Assembly: GCA_049670505.1 (NCBI GenBank) | Contig: JBATTK010000030.1 | Span: 1-53,646, forward strand | Reading direction: 5' to 3' | Length of the DNA: 53,646 nucleotides | Source of the DNA: JBATTK01 sp049670505 | GTDB lineage: Bacteria; Bacteroidota; Bacteroidia; Flavobacteriales; Flavobacteriaceae | Part shown: positions 8,708 through 17,652 of the stretch, piece by piece | How positions within the stretch are numbered: position 1 is the stretch's first letter | How the letters are laid out: the number at the start of each line of letters is the position of its first letter | Program-made: the position numbers and the translations under genes | The notes under the pieces: model-generated | Told to the model about the DNA's origin: nothing | Database searches by the model: none | Seen by the model: only the letters and a program-made list of their open reading frames with translations

Positions 8708-9637
8708 ATGAGAACATTTTCAATCGCCATCCATGGAGGTGCGGGAACTTTGGTCAAAGGCATGATGACACCGAAAAAAGAATCGGCCTATAGAAAAACC
8801 CTGCATCTTGCTTTGGATAAGGGATACGAAGTTTTAAAAAACGGGGGGCAGGCAATAGATGCTGTGGAGATTGCAGTGATAACCCTAGAAGATTCCCCCC
8901 TTTTCAATGCAGGAAAGGGAAGTGTATTTACGGCCACCGGAAAACATGAAATGGATGCATCCATAATGAACGGAGGCACCTTACAGGCAGGAGCCGTATC
9001 CTTAATTTCCGGCATCAGAAACCCCATTAGCCTGGCCCGTGACGTATTGGAAAAAAGTGAGCACGTTTTCCTTGCAGGGGAAGGTGCCATGGAATTTGCG
9101 AGACAGCAGGGATACCCTATAGAAAACGATACGTATTTTTATGATGAATTCCGCTATCAACAGTGGATGGAAATAAAGGACACCGATACGTTTCAATTGG
9201 ACCATAGTACAAAAAAAGAATCTAAATTCGGTACGGTAGGTGCCGTAGCTTGTGACGAAAACGGTAATATTGCCGCTGCTACCTCTACCGGGGGCATGAC
9301 CAATAAACGTTTTGGACGGGTTGGCGATAGCCCAATGATCGGGTCCGGAAATTATGCCAATAATAAAACCTGCGCCGTATCGTGTACCGGTAGTGGGGAA
9401 TTCTTTATTAGAGGAGTAGTAGCCTATGATGTGGCTTGTTTAATGGAACATAAAGCAATGTCCTTGGAGATGGCCTCCAACGAAGTCATACATAACAGAA
9501 TGCCACAGATGGGTGGGGATGGAGGATTGATCGCCGTTGATGCAGCGGGTAATATCGCCATGCCATTTAATACAGAAGGGATGTACAGGGCTACACGGAC
9601 CTCCTTGGGAAAGGAAGAAATTTCCATCTATACATAG
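8708..9637 (+). CDS. iaaA: Isoaspartyl peptidase / L-asparaginase (Ntn hydrolase, T2 family)
   Basis: 309 residues. It starts MRTFSIAIHGGAGT, the family N-terminus, and carries the autoproteolysis site KFGTVGAVACD, where cleavage before Thr176 would yield alpha and beta subunits with Thr176 as nucleophile. Substrate-loop motifs NAGKGSVFT (67-75), STGGMTNKRFGRVGDSP and GTGSGE-like TGSGEFF are present. The family hydrolyses beta-aspartyl dipeptides and L-asparagine. No signal peptide, so cytoplasmic. Cyanophycinase releases beta-Asp-Arg, a known substrate of this family, and cphB/cphA lie ~2.5 kb downstream. I infer a role in the last step of cyanophycin breakdown, although general isopeptide salvage is also possible. 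Confidence 0.93.
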   Translation: MRTFSIAIHGGAGTLVKGMMTPKKESAYRKTLHLALDKGYEVLKNGGQAIDAVEIAVITLEDSPLFNAGKGSVFTATGKHEMDASIMNGGTLQAGAVSLISGIRNPISLARDVLEKSEHVFLAGEGAMEFARQQGYPIENDTYFYDEFRYQQWMEIKDTDTFQLDHSTKKESKFGTVGAVACDENGNIAAATSTGGMTNKRFGRVGDSPMIGSGNYANNKTCAVSCTGSGEFFIRGVVAYDVACLMEHKAMSLEMASNEVIHNRMPQMGGDGGLIAVDAAGNIAMPFNTEGMYRATRTSLGKEEISIYT

Positions 9638-9678
9638 GACGGTACAAGTTTTTTAATAAATCCATCAGTTTACAACCA

Positions 9679-10812
9679 ATGCATATGGATATTTGGTCTA
9701 TACTTATTGTTGTAATTATTTTTCAGGGGCTGTTCTTGCTTTCCGTTCTCTTGATGTCTCCAAAAAAAAGAACCAAAAAAGGAAATGGTTACCTATCTTT
9801 TTTAATACTGTTGTTCATATGGTTCCTATCGGAATTTTTGGCCATAAGAAATACGTTTCATTTAAATTTTGACATTTTTTATGGTACGCGATATGGCTCT
9901 TGGCTGCTTTTAGGCCCACTTACATTTTTCTTTTTTAAATCGATTACCGACTCGCAATGGAGGTTTTCCCGAATGGATCTATTCCATTTTTTACCTTTTT
10001 TGATTTTTGTATTGATTATCCCGTTATGGAGCACGGATTCATTGAGTAGTAGACAGATCCATTACGGAATGCTCTCCGTTTTCGACTATAGAAAAAAAGT
10101 AGTCACTCCTTTTGAGTACCTCTATTCGGTGCTGTTTATACTTCAATACATACATTTAGGCCTTTATTTAATTAAAAATATAAAAACCATCAAAACCTAT
10201 TCCGAAGATTTAAAACTGGAATATTCCCATATAAACCATGTGATATGGCTGTGGGTATTCAACATTCTTTTAATTTTCGTTTTACTGATGGCTTCGGTGT
10301 ATTTATACATCCTTTTCGCATCCGATTTCTACAAAAGGTCTTTAGATTATATCTATGTGCTACCCATGGGGTTTTTTGTGTATTCCATAGCTTATCGTTT
10401 GGCGGGGATACATTGGTTATCGGTAGAACAAAAAGAGCGTAAATATTCCGGTTCATCCTTAAAAACCAATGAGAAAGAGCAATATGCACTACTTTTAAAA
10501 AATCTGATGTTGAAGGACAAACCCTATTTAAAAAATGACCTCAGGCTAAAAGAGCTTGCTCATATGTTGGACATCAATGCACATCATCTGTCCCAAATCA
10601 TCAATGAAAACTTTAAGTGTTCTTTTTTTGATTTTATCAACCAATACAGGATAGAAGAAGCAAAGCAACTCATTTTGGCCCAACCCAGACTGACCATGCT
10701 TCAAGTAACCTTTGATTCTGGATTCAACAACAAAACTTCCTTTGTGAATGCGTTTAAAAAGTTCGAAAAAATTACCCCTTCGAGATTTCGCGCTACAAGG
10801 CTCAATTCCTAA
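9679..10812 (+). CDS. Membrane-anchored AraC-family regulator
   Basis: 377 residues with an N-terminal half of six or seven predicted membrane helices (roughly residues 5-25, 38-58, 70-90, 102-118, 143-165, 190-212, 222-243). An AraC-type DNA-binding domain occupies about 270-375, with RLKELAHMLDINAHHLSQIINE (first HTH) and MLQVTFDSGFNNKTSFVNAFKKFEKITPSRFR (second HTH and signature). This integral-membrane AraC architecture is common in flavobacteria. The signal is unknown. It is followed by the YceI pair after a 90-bp gap, so control of those genes is a reasonable guess. The ATG at 9685 is an alternative start. Confidence 0.88.
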   Translation: MHMDIWSILIVVIIFQGLFLLSVLLMSPKKRTKKGNGYLSFLILLFIWFLSEFLAIRNTFHLNFDIFYGTRYGSWLLLGPLTFFFFKSITDSQWRFSRMDLFHFLPFLIFVLIIPLWSTDSLSSRQIHYGMLSVFDYRKKVVTPFEYLYSVLFILQYIHLGLYLIKNIKTIKTYSEDLKLEYSHINHVIWLWVFNILLIFVLLMASVYLYILFASDFYKRSLDYIYVLPMGFFVYSIAYRLAGIHWLSVEQKERKYSGSSLKTNEKEQYALLLKNLMLKDKPYLKNDLRLKELAHMLDINAHHLSQIINENFKCSFFDFINQYRIEEAKQLILAQPRLTMLQVTFDSGFNNKTSFVNAFKKFEKITPSRFRATRLNS

Positions 10813-10901
10813 ATTTTTCAAAAAACAGGACAACCCTTATAAGTATTGTCGAAAAAAATGCGGTAAGATGCTATTATTGTGATCTAACAAAAAAATCACA
10901 A

Positions 10902-11483
10902 ATGAGAGCTAAAACCATTCTTTTAATAGCAGTTGTGCTGTTTACGTCGGAAATAATTGCCCAAACCTATACAATTGATCCCAGTCATAGTACAGTTCAA
11001 ATACAGGTTGAACGATTTGGAGTTGTTGCTGTTTCAGGAAGATTCAAGGATGTTGCCGGAACTATTACCTATAATACGGAAGATATCTCACGGACGAACG
11101 CAGCTGCTATAATTAAGGTAGCCAGTTACGATGCCAATAATGCCGGAGGGGAAGAAGCAGTGAAAAGCAAGGCTTTTTTGAATCAGGGCGATTACCCCGA
11201 AATCACTTTTAAAAGTATCCGAACGGTAAGCAAAGCAGGGAATAATTATTTAATAGGAAATCTGACCATTAAGGACGTTACCCAAGAAATAGAACTTCCC
11301 TTTACCATAAAGGGACCTTTATTGGATCTACCTACCCAGAAACAGTCTATAGCCTTAGATGCCTCAATAGTTATTAACCGACAGGATTATGGAATCAATT
11401 TTGATCGCATGCTGCCCAATGGTATTCCATTGGTAGGCAATGAGGTCAAGATTACCTTGTTAATCCTTGCTATTGCCGAATAA
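10902..11483 (+). CDS. YceI-family lipid-binding-like periplasmic protein (first copy)
   Basis: 193 residues with a cleavable signal peptide (about 1-20, ending EIIAQ). The YceI fold follows, starting YTIDPSHSTVQIQVERFGVVAVSGRFKDV and including FLNQGDYPEITFKS and LTIKDVTQEIELPF. YceI proteins are lipocalin-like barrels that bind isoprenoid-type lipids or quinones. The biological role is usually unclear. It is periplasmic or secreted. It lies upstream of a second, diverged YceI gene, which suggests a local duplication. Confidence 0.9.
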   Translation: MRAKTILLIAVVLFTSEIIAQTYTIDPSHSTVQIQVERFGVVAVSGRFKDVAGTITYNTEDISRTNAAAIIKVASYDANNAGGEEAVKSKAFLNQGDYPEITFKSIRTVSKAGNNYLIGNLTIKDVTQEIELPFTIKGPLLDLPTQKQSIALDASIVINRQDYGINFDRMLPNGIPLVGNEVKITLLILAIAE

Positions 11484-11493
11484 TCATACCTCA

Positions 11494-12051
11494 TTGGCCA
11501 AAAGAATAATTATCCCGTTGCTTCTGGGCCCATGGGCCTTGGCATTCTGTTCGGCTCAATCATCCTATAGGATTGCTATAGAAAAATCAAGGATTTCCTT
11601 CAAAATTTCGCATATGACCTTTGTGTCTGTCGCTGGGGAATTCCACCGCTTTTCGGGGCACTTCATTTTGAACGGGGCAACAGTAGAGTCCTTGGAAAGT
11701 AAAGTGGAAGTCCAAAGTATTGATACGGGGGATAACGTACGGGACGAATCCCTAAAGGGACAAGCCTATTTGGATACCAATCAGTATCCGACCATGAATT
11801 TTGTTTCTACGCAAATAGAAACAACGCCCGATGCTAAAATTATGATGGGCAAGCTGGAAATCAAAGGGGTGGAAAAACAGATCAGTATGCCTTTTAAATA
11901 TCATTTTACGCATAAAACAAAAGAGCTATCCATAAAAATTTCAACCAAAATTAGCAGGGCGGACTATAAACTGGATTTTGGACCCATGGATATCCTTATT
12001 GGGGATACTATCAAAATTGAAATGGAACTCATCGGAATCAAGGAGAAATAG
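11494..12051 (+). CDS. YceI-family protein (second copy, non-ATG start)
   Basis: About 185 residues. There is no ATG in the right place. TTG at 11494 gives MAKRIIIPLLLGPWALAFCSAQ, a good signal peptide, while TTG at 11467 would overlap the previous gene by 17 bp and add nine polar residues. I prefer 11494, 10 bp after the first YceI stop. The mature part shows SYRIAIEKSRISFKISHMTF, YLDTNQYPTMNFVSTQ and LEIKGVEKQISMPF, all YceI landmarks. It differs enough from the first copy to suggest an old duplication or separate ligands. It is probably translated from the same mRNA. Confidence 0.85.
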   Translation: MAKRIIIPLLLGPWALAFCSAQSSYRIAIEKSRISFKISHMTFVSVAGEFHRFSGHFILNGATVESLESKVEVQSIDTGDNVRDESLKGQAYLDTNQYPTMNFVSTQIETTPDAKIMMGKLEIKGVEKQISMPFKYHFTHKTKELSIKISTKISRADYKLDFGPMDILIGDTIKIEMELIGIKEK

Positions 12052-12092
12052 AAGACCATGGTATACACCGGCCGTACCTTGAAAGTCAAAAA

Positions 12093-12956
12093 CTAAACAA
12101 AGGGGGATTCAATGGGCAATACTTTAATTTCCCTTGTAGCTATATTAAACTGGTCACCATTGGAAAGCACATGCACGGTTAAATTGGTCATAGTCATAGG
12201 GGTTCCTTCGGATAATATCCTTTCATTGTTATGGGTAAGGTTTTGGGGATCAAATATAATGATCATACCTGATCCAATGACTTCAAGCTCTTTTCCATTT
12301 TTAATAACAAGCCCGGTATCTTCAGCTAATCCAATACCCAAAAGGTCGGGAAATTTCGCCACGGCCTCGGATTGTCTTCCAAAACGTCCGCGTTGAATAA
12401 AATGGGTATCTATAATCAACTCGGGAATCAGCCCTAAACCTTTATACATAAGTACGGCGCCTTTTACAAAAGCTTCCTTACTACTCCCCCCGGAAATCAT
12501 TTCTTGGGCCATGACCATGGCACCTGCACTGGTGCCCGCTATTACGAAGCCTTCCTCATTATGGTAGCGATCCATCATAATGCCATGAATCTCGGTATCC
12601 CCTATTTCGTCCGTAATCCTTTTTTGATTGCCCCCCGAAAACATAATACAGTTTGCAGCTTTTATCAAAGCGACCGTTTCCGGTTTTTCGGAGTCTTCCC
12701 TGGTTCTTATATCCAGCACATACACGTCATCACAACCCAACTTTGCAAAAGCTTCCGAATAATTTTTTCCTACTTCCTCCGGAATGCTAGATGCCGTGGG
12801 AATAACCACAATTTTGGACGTTACCCCACCTGCCTCTTCCACTACTCTGGATAGAATCCCCTCGCCAATAAAATCCAAGGTGTACATTTCGTGTTCCCCA
12901 ATACCTTTATCCTCATTCCCTCCTATTGGAATCAATGTACCCTTGATCAACCGCAT
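12093..12956 (-). CDS. cphB: Cyanophycinase
   Basis: 287 residues, family S51-type serine exopeptidase that cuts cyanophycin (multi-L-arginyl-poly-L-aspartate) into beta-Asp-Arg dipeptides. Visible: IVVIPTASS (49-57), FSGGNQKRI (106-114) and the nucleophile elbow GTSAGAMVM with S143. Further on is DTHFIQRGRFGR, the substrate-binding segment of the family. No signal peptide is seen, so an intracellular enzyme is predicted. It is divergent from cphA across 100 bp, with overlapping candidate promoters. The N-terminal M-R-L-I-K-G-T-L-I-P-I-G-G-N is typical. The pairing with cyanophycin synthetase makes the functional call strong. Confidence 0.95.
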   Translation of the reverse strand: MRLIKGTLIPIGGNEDKGIGEHEMYTLDFIGEGILSRVVEEAGGVTSKIVVIPTASSIPEEVGKNYSEAFAKLGCDDVYVLDIRTREDSEKPETVALIKAANCIMFSGGNQKRITDEIGDTEIHGIMMDRYHNEEGFVIAGTSAGAMVMAQEMISGGSSKEAFVKGAVLMYKGLGLIPELIIDTHFIQRGRFGRQSEAVAKFPDLLGIGLAEDTGLVIKNGKELEVIGSGMIIIFDPQNLTHNNERILSEGTPMTMTNLTVHVLSNGDQFNIATREIKVLPIESPFV

Positions 12957-12974
12957 TCAGTCTATTTAAATTAG

Positions 12975-13003
12975 TTTGTATGGGCAAAAATAAACTAATT
13001 TTT
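12975..13003. promoter_or_regulatory. Overlapping divergent promoters for cphB and cphA
   Basis: For cphA on the plus strand: -33 TTTG at 12975-12978, a 17-bp gap, and -7-like TAATTTTT at 12996-13003. For cphB on the minus strand: a -7 box TATTTTTG, read from 12992 to 12985, placing the start near 12978 and leaving ~20 nt of leader. The cphB -7 box lies between the two cphA elements, so one transcription complex should hinder the other. These are consensus matches by eye only. Confidence 0.4.
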
Positions 13004-13056
13004 TCATTGAAAAATGTATATATTTAATACTTACGCCTTAACTAACTCCAATCAAT

Positions 13057-15690
13057 ATGAAAATAGTAAGCATAAATGCCATGCGCGGACCCAATTACTG
13101 GTCGGTCCGTCGCCACAAACTTATCGTTATGGTCCTTGATCTTGAGGAGATGGAGGAATCTCCTTCCAATAAAATAGATGGATTCAAGGAACGTCTGGAA
13201 ACTATGTTTCCTACGATGTACGAACATCGTTGTTCGGTAGGTACTGCCGGAGGTTTTTTTCAACGTGTGGAAGAAGGCACTTGGATGGGCCATATCATTG
13301 AGCATATCGCCTTGGAAATTCAGACATTGGCCGGCATGGATGTCGGTTTTGGAAGAACACGCGGGTATGGCGAACAGGGGGTATATAATGTTGTATTTGC
13401 TTATATGGAGGAAAAAGTTGGGCGGTATGCCGCCGAGGCCTCCGTACGTATATGTGAAGCCTTGATCAAAGGGGAAACCTATGATCTAACGGATGATATT
13501 CAGCAAATGCGCGAAATTCGCGAAGATGAGCGCTTAGGGCCAAGTACAGGATCCATCGTTGAAGAGGCGGAAGCTAGGGGTATTCCATGGATACGCTTAA
13601 ACAAATATTCTCTGTGCCAGTTGGGCTATGGTGCCAATCAGAAGCGTATACAAGCCACGGTAACTAGTGAGACCAGCAGTATTGGTGTAGAATTGGCATG
13701 TGATAAGGAAGACACCAAATATTTACTGGAGCAAGCCGAAGTTGAAGTTCCCCGCGGTGATATTATCCGCAGGGAAAGTAGTCTGGAAAAGTCCTGTAGA
13801 TACGTGGGATATCCGCTGGTAATCAAACCTGTAGGAGGCAACCATGGAAGAGGAATTACGGTAGATATCAATTCCTATGAGGACGCACTCATTGCTTTTC
13901 ATGCCGCCAAGGAAGTCTCCAGCGCAGTAATCGTGGAAAAATTTGTTATTGGAGAGGATTATAGATTATTGGTCATTAACAACAGACTAGTGGCGGGTGC
14001 TAAACGCACTCCCGCCCATGTCATTGGTAATGGAAAATCTACTATCCAGGAATTGATAGACGAGGTCAATAAAGATCCCAGGCGTGGTTATGGTCATGAA
14101 AAGGTATTGACCCAAATTACGGTGAACGATCTTACCAAAGGTATTATAAAGGCTCAGGGCTATACATTGGATACCGTTATCAAAAAGGGAGAGATGCTAG
14201 TTTTAAAGGATACTGCCAATTTAAGTACGGGCGGTACTGCCGAAGATATTACGGATATTATACATCCTGCAAACGTATCGATGGCGGAGCGTATTTCAAA
14301 AATCATTGATCTGGATATCTGCGGTATAGATATCATGACTACGGATATTACCAAACCTCTATCCGAAACAGGGGGAGCTGTGCTAGAGGTCAATGCGGGC
14401 CCCGGCTTTCGAATGCACCTTGCACCTACCGAAGGGTTGCCAAGAAATGTAGCGGCCCCGGTCATTGATAAACTTTTCCCCCAGGGAGCAACGGGAAGAA
14501 TACCGATCATTGCCATTACGGGAACCAATGGAAAAACGACCACTACACGGCTCATTGCCCATATGGCGAAAATGGTGGGGCATAGGGTCGGCTATACTAC
14601 CAGTGATGGTGTTTATATCCAAAATAGGCTGCTCATGTCCGGGGATTGCACAGGCCCGGCCAGTACAGAATTTGTGCTCAAGGATCCTACGGTAAATTTC
14701 GCCGTATTGGAATGCGCCAGGGGTGGCCTGTTGAGGGCCGGACTTGGTTTTACAGAATGTGATATAGGTATCGTAACGAATGTTGCCGCGGATCACTTGG
14801 GACTAAAGGGCATCCATACGGTAGAACAGTTGGCCAAGGTAAAGGGGGTTATTCCCGAAACGGTCTTACCCGGTGGTTATGCCATCTTAAATGCCGATGA
14901 TGATCTGGTCTATGATATGAGAAGAGGGGTATCATGTAAGGTCGCTCTCTTTTCCATGGATGAAAACAATCCACGGATCAAAGCGCTACAACGTATCGGC
15001 GGTATTACCGCAGTGTATGAAAATGGCTATGTAACCATTTGTAGGGGCGAATGGAAAATGCGCATTATGAAAGCGGAGAACATTCCCTTGACCTATGGAG
15101 GAAAGGCAGTTTTTATGATACAGAATGTTTTGCCCGCCATTCTTGCGGCAAACATACAAGGGATAAGTATAGAGGATATGAAAGCGGCGTTGGAAACTTT
15201 TATTCCCTCTGCATCGCAGACTCCGGGACGACTTAATCTATTTAAGTTCAATGATTTTACCATTCTCCTGGACTATGCGCACAATCCCGCCGGAATGCGT
15301 GCGCTCCAAAAATTCACGGACAATCTTAACGCATCCGTTAGAGTTGGCATTATTGCCGGAATCGGAGATCGACGCATGGAAGACAACAACGAAATGGGTG
15401 GCATTGCGGCAGAAATGTTCGATGAGATCATTATCCGCCAGGACAAACATTTACGCGGAAAAACCGAAGAAGAACTCATTCAGATGTTACATGACGGTAT
15501 AAAAACGAAAGACCCTGACAAAAAGACCACCATAATTCCTTCGGAAAAAGAAGCGATTACCCATGCGGTAAAAAATGCAGTTAAAGGCTCGCTTATTGTT
15601 TTATGCAGTGACGTTGTTCCGGACGCACTGGAGTTGGTAAAGGAGTTTAAAGCGCTGGACGCCAAGGGTGAATTAATGTTTGCCGAATAA
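13057..15690 (+). CDS. cphA: Cyanophycin synthetase
   Basis: 877 residues, the usual CphA length. Three parts are visible: an N-terminal domain (about 1-160), a central ATP-grasp domain (about 215-480, with YPLVIKPVGGNHGRGITV, and VLEVNAGPGFRMH near the end of the domain) and a C-terminal Mur-ligase-like domain with the P-loop GTNGKTTTT at 489-497. Further on come NVAADHLGLKG, LDYAHNPAGM and GDRRMEDN. The ATP-grasp part adds Asp to the backbone and the Mur-like part adds Arg side chains. The product is an insoluble intracellular nitrogen store. It is divergent from cyanophycinase and followed by a strong terminator. The residue pattern gives no sign of the primer-independent CphA2 type, because both active domains look complete. 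Confidence 0.96.
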   Translation: MKIVSINAMRGPNYWSVRRHKLIVMVLDLEEMEESPSNKIDGFKERLETMFPTMYEHRCSVGTAGGFFQRVEEGTWMGHIIEHIALEIQTLAGMDVGFGRTRGYGEQGVYNVVFAYMEEKVGRYAAEASVRICEALIKGETYDLTDDIQQMREIREDERLGPSTGSIVEEAEARGIPWIRLNKYSLCQLGYGANQKRIQATVTSETSSIGVELACDKEDTKYLLEQAEVEVPRGDIIRRESSLEKSCRYVGYPLVIKPVGGNHGRGITVDINSYEDALIAFHAAKEVSSAVIVEKFVIGEDYRLLVINNRLVAGAKRTPAHVIGNGKSTIQELIDEVNKDPRRGYGHEKVLTQITVNDLTKGIIKAQGYTLDTVIKKGEMLVLKDTANLSTGGTAEDITDIIHPANVSMAERISKIIDLDICGIDIMTTDITKPLSETGGAVLEVNAGPGFRMHLAPTEGLPRNVAAPVIDKLFPQGATGRIPIIAITGTNGKTTTTRLIAHMAKMVGHRVGYTTSDGVYIQNRLLMSGDCTGPASTEFVLKDPTVNFAVLECARGGLLRAGLGFTECDIGIVTNVAADHLGLKGIHTVEQLAKVKGVIPETVLPGGYAILNADDDLVYDMRRGVSCKVALFSMDENNPRIKALQRIGGITAVYENGYVTICRGEWKMRIMKAENIPLTYGGKAVFMIQNVLPAILAANIQGISIEDMKAALETFIPSASQTPGRLNLFKFNDFTILLDYAHNPAGMRALQKFTDNLNASVRVGIIAGIGDRRMEDNNEMGGIAAEMFDEIIIRQDKHLRGKTEEELIQMLHDGIKTKDPDKKTTIIPSEKEAITHAVKNAVKGSLIVLCSDVVPDALELVKEFKALDAKGELMFAE

Positions 15691-15708
15691 AATAAATGAC
15701 TATTATAA

Positions 15709-15733
15709 AAAGCACGGGCTTAGCCCGTGCTTT
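15709..15733. terminator. Bidirectional hairpin terminator between cphA and susD
   Basis: Perfect 11-bp stem AAAGCACGGGC (15709-15719) / GCCCGTGCTTT (15723-15733) with a 3-nt TTA loop. On the minus strand it continues into TTTT (from 15710-15707). On the plus strand three Ts end the stem. It sits between convergent cphA and the minus-strand susD, so it can serve both. Confidence 0.85.
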
Positions 15734-15803
15734 CCAAACTAACTCAAACTAACCCAGATTACCGAGTTTTCTTGAAAACTAAAGATTACGCTACATATCT
15801 ATT

Positions 15804-17549
15804 TTAGTATCCAGGGTTTTGAGTATACAATCCACCGGTAAAATCTATTTCACGTTGTGGTATAGGATAATATTCATCCCTACCTGATGTAAATTGGGCA
15901 TTTGACAAGAAATCCCTTTTAGTACTTTCCTCGGCTAAATAAGCGTTCAACACTTCAGCCGCTTCGCCCCAACGGACCAAATCAAAGAATCGTTGTCCTT
16001 CCATGGCAAACTCCAATCTTCGTTCAAATTTTAAGGCTTTCAGGGCTTCTTCCTTACTTGCAAAAGCGATATACTCACTTATATTATAAATATCCGTGGC
16101 TCCTGCATCCAAAGGACGTTGGGTACTTGCCGCGGCACGTGCCCTTATTTGGTTGATAATAGGTAAAGCTTCCACCCATCTATCCAGTTGTATCAAGGCT
16201 TCTGCCTTAAATAATAATACGTCCGCAAAACGAATAAAATCTACATTCTTTGAAGTTCCCACAAAAGGACCTTCCTTCACATAACAGGAGCAATCTGGCG
16301 CTTGTTGTTCCTTCATATTTCCAAAATAACCGTAGACCCCGGGATCTCTGGCCCAACTAAAGTTATAGATCATATCTCCAGCCTCATTTACCGTAGTCCT
16401 GTATTTATAGGGTCTACCGGGGATACCAATGGTATGGTCTACCCTGGGATCCATGGTCAGACCTGCATCCGGGGGAGTTTCCCCATTGGCATCCACATTG
16501 GTAAAGATATCCACATCGTTAAAGGTATCTAACAAGGGTAATCCATTGGTATCCGTTTTAAAGGCATTGACCATATTCTGACTTGCCAAATGGAATCCAC
16601 AACAACCATATAAGGGGGAACCGTGTGGAGAATTCAATCCGGTAACAAAGCTGACCCTACCCACAACAGTACCATCATTGATGGAAAACTGTGCCGCCCA
16701 AATAGATTCCGGGCCGTTATCAAAACCATCCAAAAAGTTATTTCCAAAATCGGGCTCCAAACTTCCGGTAACTTCATCGGCAAAATCTATAACCTCCTGT
16801 AAGCGGGTTGCATTTATATTCACTACCTGGTGCTGGTCGTTTTGCTCATAGGCCTGAAACAATCTCAATTTGGCCAAATAGGCAGCTGCCGCATTTCGAT
16901 CGGCCCTACCCACCTCTTCCTGCGCCTGTGGTAAATTATCATATGCGAACAAGAAATCGTTCGCGATAGCATTCCATAATTCATCATTGGAAAGATCGTT
17001 GGAGGTTTGTTCTATCTCCTCTTGGGTTAGATCCTCCGTAATATAAGGTACACTCTTGAATATCAACTTCATCATAAAATGCGAGTGCGCCCTTAGAAAT
17101 CTAAGTTCTGCCTGCCGTAGAGTTTTATTGGCAAATTCCCCATCCGGTATTTCGTTTATTACACGCAAAGCGAAATTAGCCCTTGAGATAGCCTGATAAT
17201 AACTGGTCCATGTACGTGGTGTCATCCAATCCGGAGAAAAATCCGGTCTTGTCAAGTTGTATTGTTCATAGGTATCCACCACATCCACATCGGATCTGCC
17301 CCCTCCTCCTTTATAGGAGTCATCCGAACGTACACTACCGTACACCCATTGATGTGTAAGTGGTCCTACCATTTCCTCATTGGCTATTCCTGCATAAGCG
17401 GCTACCACCAAGGCCTCGGCATTCTCTGCGGTAGCTACACTTTCGCTAGATAGCGCACCTTGCGGTTCTATCTCCAAGAAATCTTCCGAACATGCAACGA
17501 AGAGCAAGGAAACCCACATTCCTAGTATAAATATTTTATTATTTTTCAT
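15804..17549 (-). CDS. SusD/RagB-family outer-membrane glycan-binding lipoprotein
   Basis: 581 residues from the ATG at 17549. The longer open frame to 17633 adds 28 residues without signal character. The N-terminus MKNNKIFILGMWVSLLFVAC is a lipoprotein signal with acylated Cys20, followed by SEDF, an acidic surface-export-like segment. SusD hallmarks follow: helical TPR-rich N-terminal half with AEARFLRAHSHF-like QAELRFLRAHSHFMMKL, the C-terminal segment FADVLLFKAEALIQLDRW, and MEGQRFFDLVRWGEAAEVLNAYL. It forms a lid on the SusC transporter and binds the oligosaccharide at the cell surface. It is the last gene of the fructan locus, ~100 bp after susC. Specificity (fructan) is inferred from the GH32 neighbour. 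Confidence 0.93.
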   Translation of the reverse strand: MKNNKIFILGMWVSLLFVACSEDFLEIEPQGALSSESVATAENAEALVVAAYAGIANEEMVGPLTHQWVYGSVRSDDSYKGGGGRSDVDVVDTYEQYNLTRPDFSPDWMTPRTWTSYYQAISRANFALRVINEIPDGEFANKTLRQAELRFLRAHSHFMMKLIFKSVPYITEDLTQEEIEQTSNDLSNDELWNAIANDFLFAYDNLPQAQEEVGRADRNAAAAYLAKLRLFQAYEQNDQHQVVNINATRLQEVIDFADEVTGSLEPDFGNNFLDGFDNGPESIWAAQFSINDGTVVGRVSFVTGLNSPHGSPLYGCCGFHLASQNMVNAFKTDTNGLPLLDTFNDVDIFTNVDANGETPPDAGLTMDPRVDHTIGIPGRPYKYRTTVNEAGDMIYNFSWARDPGVYGYFGNMKEQQAPDCSCYVKEGPFVGTSKNVDFIRFADVLLFKAEALIQLDRWVEALPIINQIRARAAASTQRPLDAGATDIYNISEYIAFASKEEALKALKFERRLEFAMEGQRFFDLVRWGEAAEVLNAYLAEESTKRDFLSNAQFTSGRDEYYPIPQREIDFTGGLYTQNPGY

Positions 17550-17652
17550 CTGATAAATTTTATTGTTTTTAAAGGTCATATGTAATTCGCCATAAATTGT
17601 TTTGATCCAAATGAAACAATCGTATGTGCTCATTTCATGATTTTCATTTTTA

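Noticed and set aside
17550..17633. 28-residue N-terminal extension of the SusD at 15.8 kb
   Set aside because: The extension is not signal-like. ATG 17549 directly precedes a good lipoprotein signal.
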